Assembly: GCA_020253895.1 (NCBI GenBank)
Contig: JADDKG010000406.1
Span: 1-9,563 of the forward strand
Direction of reading: 5' to 3'
Length of the DNA: 9,563 nt
Source: Rubrobacter sp.
GTDB lineage: Bacteria; Actinomycetota; Rubrobacteria; Rubrobacterales; Rubrobacteraceae
How positions within the stretch are numbered: the stretch's first letter is position 1; every line of letters starts with the position of its first letter. Below the pieces are notes generated by a model. It searched no databases. It was not told where the DNA came from and saw nothing but the letters and a program-made list of their open reading frames with translations. Positions 6,267 through 9,563 of the stretch are shown piece after piece. The position numbers and the translations under genes were made by a program.

Positions 6267-7332
6267 CGCCCCCAGAGAGGGCGGCGTCCCCCAGCGCTCG
6301 GCGGCTCCGGGAGACGAGCCCCGCGTCCAGCTTCCCGACGCTTCCCTGCCCGCAGAGCGCCATTGCGAGCTCGAGCTCCCCGCGCAGCAGCCCCAGCACG
6401 CGCCGGACCCCTTCCGCGCCGCCCACGGCGAGGCCCCAGAGGATCGGCCGGCCGACGAAGACGGCCCGCGCGCCGAGGGCCAGGGCCTTCAGGGCGTCGG
6501 TGCCGCGCCGCACGCCGCCGTCGAGGTAGACCTCCGCGCGGCCGCCGACCGCCTCGACGACCGAAGGCAGAGCCTCCATGCTCGCCGGGGCACCGTCGAG
6601 CTGCCTGCCGCCGTGGTTGGAGACGACGATGCCGGCCGCCCCGTGCTCCGTGGCGAGGGCGGCGTCTTCGGGGTGGAGGATGCCCTTTAGGACGAGGGGC
6701 AGGGAGGAGATCGAGCGCAGCCATCCCACGTCCTCCCAACCCAGAGCGGCGGGCGCGAGGTCCTCCTCCCCGGCCTCGCCGTCGATGCTCGCCGCGTCGG
6801 CGCCCGGCGGCAGCGAGGCGGCGACGCGCAGGAAGCGCTCCTTGCGGCCCCACCTCGGGGAGTCCACGGTGAGCACGACGGCCCGGTATCCGGCGCGCTC
6901 GGCCCGCCGCACGAGGCGCTCGGCGAGGGCGCGCGAGCGGTAGACGTAGAGCTGGAACCACAAGGGGCCTCGGGCGGAGGCGGAGATCTCCTCCAGGCCG
7001 TGCGAGGAGACGGTGCTGACGGCCATGAGCGTCCCGGCCTCGCCGGCGCCCCGGGCGGTCGCGAGCTCTCCCTCGGGGTGCGCCAGCCCGTGCACCCCCA
7101 TCGGTGCAACGAGGACCGGCACCTCGACCGGCGTCCCGAGGACCGTCGTGCGCAGGTCGGGGGCCGCGACGCCGCGCAGCACCCGCGGCACCAGCCGCAG
7201 GCGCTCGAAGGCCGCCCGGTTCTCCCGCAGCGTCACCTCGTCCTCCGCGCCGGCGCAGAGGTACGCCCAGGCCGCGGGGTGCATCCGCTCGCGGGCGAGC
7301 GGCTCGTAGTCGAGGACGTTGAGCGGCTCCAC
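6214..7332 (-). CDS. FMN-dependent alpha-hydroxy-acid oxidase/dehydrogenase (glycolate/lactate oxidase family)
   Basis: A 372-residue TIM-barrel flavoprotein that would oxidise an L-2-hydroxy acid to the 2-keto acid. Residues fall at almost the same numbers as in spinach glycolate oxidase: Tyr24 (AYLCAGAED), Tyr129 (QLYVY), Thr155 and Asp157 (LTVDSPRWG), then Lys216 (LVLKGI), His240 and Arg243 (SNHGGRQLDG). FMN-phosphate binding is seen in LDGGVRRGTDALKALALGARAVFVGRP-type sequence near 275-300. The start chosen is GTG 7332-7330 (reading MEPLNVLDYEPLA) with TAGGA eight bases upstream. The frame stays open further upstream, but only through the SDR gene. The gap from the SDR stop is 26 bases, so the two are probably co-transcribed. 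Oddities are Lys164 where the family usually has Arg, and an Arg/Gly-rich C-terminal tail that overlaps the LarA-like gene. Oxidase versus dehydrogenase cannot be decided. Confidence 0.92.
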   Translation of the reverse strand: MEPLNVLDYEPLARERMHPAAWAYLCAGAEDEVTLRENRAAFERLRLVPRVLRGVAAPDLRTTVLGTPVEVPVLVAPMGVHGLAHPEGELATARGAGEAGTLMAVSTVSSHGLEEISASARGPLWFQLYVYRSRALAERLVRRAERAGYRAVVLTVDSPRWGRKERFLRVAASLPPGADAASIDGEAGEEDLAPAALGWEDVGWLRSISSLPLVLKGILHPEDAALATEHGAAGIVVSNHGGRQLDGAPASMEALPSVVEAVGGRAEVYLDGGVRRGTDALKALALGARAVFVGRPILWGLAVGGAEGVRRVLGLLRGELELAMALCGQGSVGKLDAGLVSRSRRALGDAALSGGARSGRRPRRGAGAVGAR

Positions 7333-7358
7333 GACCGTTATCCTACCGGCCCGCGCCC

Positions 7359-8084
7359 CTACGCAGGCTCGCTCATCGGCCGCATCACCAGGCGCAGCGT
7401 GCGCAGCTGCGGGTCCTGGCGCAGCGCGAAGACGATCGCCTCGGCCACCTGATCCGCGCTCATCATCTCCCGCAGCTCGGGCATGTCCGGCGTCCGACCG
7501 GCGCCGAAGGCGAACTCGGTGGCGACGCCGCCGGGGCACATGGCCGTCACGCGGATGCCCCTCGGGCGCAGCTCGTGGTCGAGGGCCTCGGCAAAGCCCA
7601 CCTGGGCGTGCTTGCTCGCGCAGTAGACGGACTCGTTCGGCAGGCCCTTGAGGCCCGCGACGGAGGCCACGATTACGAGGTCCCCTCCCCCGTCGAGCAG
7701 GGCCGGAAGCGCCGCCCGCACCGAGTAGATCGTGCCGCGTGCGTTGGTGTCGAGCATCTCGTCTATCTGCACCGGCGAGAGGTCGAGGAGCCCCCCGTAG
7801 GCCCCGACCCCCGCGTTGGCGACGAGGCCGTCGAGACCGCCGAAGCGTCCGGTGGTCTCCGACACCAGGCGCTCGCAGTCCCCGTAGCGGCGCACGTCGC
7901 ACTGGACGGCGACCGCCTCGCCCCCGGCCTCAGAGACGCCCCGGACGACCTCCTCAAGCGCCGCCTCGTCCCTGCCCCCGAGGCCGAGCCTGCATCCCTC
8001 CCCCGCCAGCGCGAGCGCCGTCGCCGCCCCTATCCCGCGGCTCGCCCCGGTTATGGCGAAGACCTTCCCTTCCAGCGGCTGCAT
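7359..8084 (-). CDS. Short-chain dehydrogenase/reductase (classical SDR)
   Basis: A 241-residue Rossmann-fold NAD(P)-dependent oxidoreductase of classical SDR length. Motifs in order are TGASRGIG (12-19, dinucleotide binding), CDV with Asp63, NAG at 90-92, Asn114, and the catalytic Ser141, Tyr154 and Lys158 (YCASK). The PGGV stretch follows at about 184-187. Arg38 after the second strand (GGRDE) hints at NADP(H), but this is only a hint. The start ATG 8084-8082 gives the usual MQPLEGKVFAITG N-terminus, with GGGGAGG seven bases before it. Longer in-frame starts (8102, 8147) would run through the ribosome site and a hairpin. It lies between the sugar-binding protein gene and the FMN oxidase gene on the same strand. 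A role in oxidising a sugar or hydroxy-acid intermediate is inferred from context; the substrate is unknown. Confidence 0.93.
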   Translation of the reverse strand: MQPLEGKVFAITGASRGIGAATALALAGEGCRLGLGGRDEAALEEVVRGVSEAGGEAVAVQCDVRRYGDCERLVSETTGRFGGLDGLVANAGVGAYGGLLDLSPVQIDEMLDTNARGTIYSVRAALPALLDGGGDLVIVASVAGLKGLPNESVYCASKHAQVGFAEALDHELRPRGIRVTAMCPGGVATEFAFGAGRTPDMPELREMMSADQVAEAIVFALRQDPQLRTLRLVMRPMSEPA

Positions 8085-8094
8085 AGCCCCACCT

Positions 8095-8109
8095 CCCCTC
8101 ATAGAGGGG
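8095..8109 (-). promoter_or_regulatory. Short hairpin overlapping the SDR ribosome-binding site
   Basis: On the minus strand CCCCTC-TAT-GAGGGG is a perfect 6-bp stem with a three-base loop. Its 3' arm includes the first bases of the GGGGAGG ribosome site of the SDR gene. Its 5' arm shares 8106-8109 with the larger hairpin at 8106-8134, so both cannot form in the same RNA. It may modulate SDR translation. The pairing is seen directly; regulation is inferred. Confidence 0.3.
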
Positions 8110-8134
8110 ACCGCGCCTGGAGGGCGCGGTCCCC
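8106..8134 (-). terminator. 12-bp hairpin after the sugar-binding protein gene (terminator-like or mRNA-stabilising)
   Basis: On the minus strand GGGGACCGCGCC (8134-8123), a five-base loop and GGCGCGGTCCCC (8117-8106) form a perfect 12-bp, very GC-rich stem, 32 bases after the binding-protein stop. No T-run follows, so full intrinsic termination is doubtful. In ABC operons such hairpins often protect the upstream mRNA so that the binding protein is made in excess over its neighbours. That role would suit this position, between the binding-protein and SDR genes. Confidence 0.6.
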
Positions 8135-8166
8135 GCCTCTGCCGCAAGCAGGCTAGTACGCGGCTC

Positions 8167-9207
8167 CTACTGCTCCTCGACCGGCGGGTTCTTGCAGCTG
8201 GGGTTCAGCACCCGCTGCACCTCCGGGTCGTCGATGTTCTCCTTGGTGATCAGGATGGCCCCCGTGTCGCCGCCCTCGACCTGCTCGCCGGTCCGGATCA
8301 TCTCGACGGCGGCGTTCACCCCGTCGTAGCCCATCCGGAAGGGGTTCTGGGCGATGAGCGCGCTCACCACGCCCTCCCTGACGGCCTTCAGCTCGTCCGG
8401 GGCGGTGTCCCAGCCGACGATGATGATCTCCCCGGCCTTGCCCGCGCTCCTCACCGCCTCGGCGGCGCCGAGAACGCCGGGCTCGTTGGCCGCGTAGATG
8501 GCGTCCAGGTCCGGGTGGGCGGTGAGGATGTCCTCGGTGACCTGCAGAGCCCGGTTGTAGTTGCTCTCGCTGGACTGCTCCGCGACCAGCTTGACCTGCG
8601 GGTTCTCCTTGAGGATGTTCTTAAAGCCCTTGGTGCGGGTGTCGTTGGTCGCGGTGCCGGGCTGGAACGGGATAAAGGCTACCTTCCCCCCGTCGGGCCC
8701 GAGCTGATCCACCAGGTACTCGGTAGCCCGCTCGGCCGCGGCCACGTTGTCCGTGGCAAAGACCGGCACGTTCTCCGGCTGCGGGTCGGTGCCGGAGTCT
8801 ATGTTCACCACCACGATACCCTGGTCGAGCGCCTGCTGGGTTACGTCGTAGAGTACCTTAGCGTCGGTTGCGGCGTAGACCAGGCCGTCCACCCCCTGGG
8901 TGATGAAGTTCTGCAGCAGGTTCACCTGCCCGGTCACATCGGTCTCCTGGGCGACCCCGTCCCACTGGACGTCCACCTCGCCCTCGGCCTTCCTGGCTGC
9001 GCAGACCGCCCCCTGCCGGACCGTCTCCCAGAAGTCGAACCCGACGGCCTTGGGGACCACGGCGAGCTCTATCGGGCCCTGCTGGCCCCCGCCTCCGCCC
9101 TGCTGGCCGCCCCCCTGCTCCCGCACCTCGGCGCACGCGGCGAGGGCGAGCGCGGCGGCGGCCGCCACGAGCAGAACCAGAATCCTTCTTCCCCTCCTAC
9201 TGTGCAC
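8167..9207 (-). CDS. Ribose/autoinducer-2-type sugar ABC transporter substrate-binding lipoprotein
   Basis: A 346-residue extracytoplasmic binding protein (periplasmic-binding-protein family 4, RbsB-like), tethered to the membrane as a lipoprotein. The basic start RRGRR, a hydrophobic core and the lipobox LAAC with Cys25 form a clear lipoprotein signal. A Gly/Gln-rich linker follows (about 32-43, GGGQQGGGGGQQ). The mature fold shows typical blocks: FDFWETVRQGA, then GVDGLVYAATDA, VVVNIDSG near 132-139, a TDNVAAAERATEYL helix, FIPFQPGTATNDTRTKGF, DAIYAANEPGVLGA and IIIVGWDTAPDE. The start is GTG 9207-9205 with GGGAGG seven bases upstream. The permease gene ends 24 bases upstream on the same strand. 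The bound sugar cannot be read from the sequence; the RbsB/xylose/rhamnose-type group is possible. Confidence 0.92.
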   Translation of the reverse strand: MHSRRGRRILVLLVAAAAALALAACAEVREQGGGQQGGGGGQQGPIELAVVPKAVGFDFWETVRQGAVCAARKAEGEVDVQWDGVAQETDVTGQVNLLQNFITQGVDGLVYAATDAKVLYDVTQQALDQGIVVVNIDSGTDPQPENVPVFATDNVAAAERATEYLVDQLGPDGGKVAFIPFQPGTATNDTRTKGFKNILKENPQVKLVAEQSSESNYNRALQVTEDILTAHPDLDAIYAANEPGVLGAAEAVRSAGKAGEIIIVGWDTAPDELKAVREGVVSALIAQNPFRMGYDGVNAAVEMIRTGEQVEGGDTGAILITKENIDDPEVQRVLNPSCKNPPVEEQ

Positions 9208-9231
9208 GGCAAGACCTCCCTTTCTCCTTGT

Positions 9232-9563
9232 CTACTCCGAGGCTGCGGCGAGCCTGCGCCGCCGGTACTGGTCCCACATAACGGCGAGCCAGATCACCAC
9301 CCCGATGATCACCTGCTGGTAGAAGATGTTGACGTCGAGGAGCACGGCCCCGTTGCGGATGAGGGCTATGAGAAACGCCCCGATGAGGGTGCCGATGACC
9401 GTCCCCTGACCCCCGAAGAGGCTCGCCCCACCTATGACGGCAGCCGCGATCACGTCCAGCTCGAGCCCCATCCCGAAGTTCGGCTGCCCCGAGGCCACCC
9501 GGGAGGAGGCGATCATGCCGCCGAAGCCCGCAAGCGCCCCGGAGATGACGTAGACCGCGGTTA
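9232..9563 (-). CDS. Sugar ABC transporter permease (RbsC/BPD_transp_2 family), 5' end missing
   Basis: C-terminal 109 codons of a ribose-type ABC permease; the N-terminal two-thirds lies beyond the right window edge. The reading frame is open to the edge (TAVYVISGALAGFGG precedes Met at 9516), so that Met is internal. The family-typical helix pair is seen: LDVIAAAVIGGASLFGGQGT, then GTLIGAFLIALIRNGAVLL, then an amphipathic region NIFYQQVIIGVVIWLAVMWD, ending in a basic QYRRRRL tail. The GGxSxxGGxGT block is diagnostic of RbsC/XylH-type permeases. It would form the membrane channel for the binding protein encoded 24 bases downstream. The ATPase gene is presumably further upstream, outside the window. 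Confidence 0.93.
   Translation of the reverse strand, partial: TAVYVISGALAGFGGMIASSRVASGQPNFGMGLELDVIAAAVIGGASLFGGQGTVIGTLIGAFLIALIRNGAVLLDVNIFYQQVIIGVVIWLAVMWDQYRRRRLAAASE

Noticed and set aside
6267..6283. Small hairpin CGCCC/GGGCG just after the LarA-like stop
   Set aside because: Only five base pairs, no T-run, and it lies inside the oxidase coding sequence; too weak to call a terminator.
7333..7902. Upstream extension of the FMN oxidase reading frame
   Set aside because: The frame is open only by chance through the SDR gene; the family N-terminus begins at GTG 7332 with a ribosome site.
8085..8166. Separate promoter for the SDR gene
   Set aside because: No convincing -10/-35 pair on the minus strand; the spacer is explained by hairpins and a ribosome site.
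9087..9113. Gly/Gln repeat in the binding-protein gene as a mobile or tandem repeat
   Set aside because: It is an in-frame flexible linker just after the lipobox, common in lipoprotein binding proteins of high-GC Gram-positives.
1..9563. CRISPR, tRNA/rRNA, insertion sequence, phage or defence island
   Set aside because: No repeated spacers, cloverleaf, transposase, integrase or defence-family motifs were seen; all coding space is metabolic or transport genes.

Overview
High-GC bacterial chromosomal DNA with dense, short-spaced genes, GTG/TTG starts and GGAGG-type ribosome sites. The protein families and the mix of very GC-rich codons with some ATA/AGG suggest a Gram-positive actinobacterium, possibly a Rubrobacter-like lineage. 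That placement is an impression from protein style, not a database match. I see no tRNA, rRNA, CRISPR array, insertion sequence or phage gene. No stretch longer than 100 bases lacks a gene.

Layout. (1) 1-1280, plus strand: the 3' part of an Nramp-related multi-pass transporter, abutted (TAG|ATG) by a 33-codon ORF for a single-helix membrane peptide. (2) 1277-4895, minus strand: a tight operon lutA-lutB-lutC followed by an HpcH/HpaI-family aldolase. Its last stop codon overlaps that of the small peptide gene, under a perfect 12-bp inverted repeat. (3) 4896-4988: a 93-bp divergent promoter region. (4) 4989-6266, plus strand: a LarA-like (DUF2088) protein, transcribed away from lutA. (5) 6214-9563, minus strand: from the right edge, a ribose-type sugar ABC permease (cut by the window), its lipoprotein binding protein, an SDR dehydrogenase and an FMN-dependent alpha-hydroxy-acid oxidase. 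The oxidase gene's 3' end overlaps the LarA-like gene tail to tail by 53 bp.

How it may fit together (inference): the window looks like a catabolic island for sugars or sugar acids that end as 2-hydroxy acids. Uptake would be by the ABC transporter and oxidation by the SDR. Aldol cleavage of a 2-keto-3-deoxy acid by the HpaI-type enzyme would give pyruvate plus an aldehyde. The lactate- or glycolate-type product would then be oxidised by LutABC and/or the FMN oxidase, with the LarA-like protein possibly converting the stereochemistry of a 2-hydroxy acid. The individual family calls are firm; the substrate and the pathway linkage are not shown by the sequence.

The most interesting non-gene signals are the stem-loop laid over two convergent stop codons (1258-1294), two mutually exclusive hairpins between the binding protein and SDR genes (8095-8134), and the overlapping divergent promoters with an imperfect palindrome at the lut start site (4904-4952).
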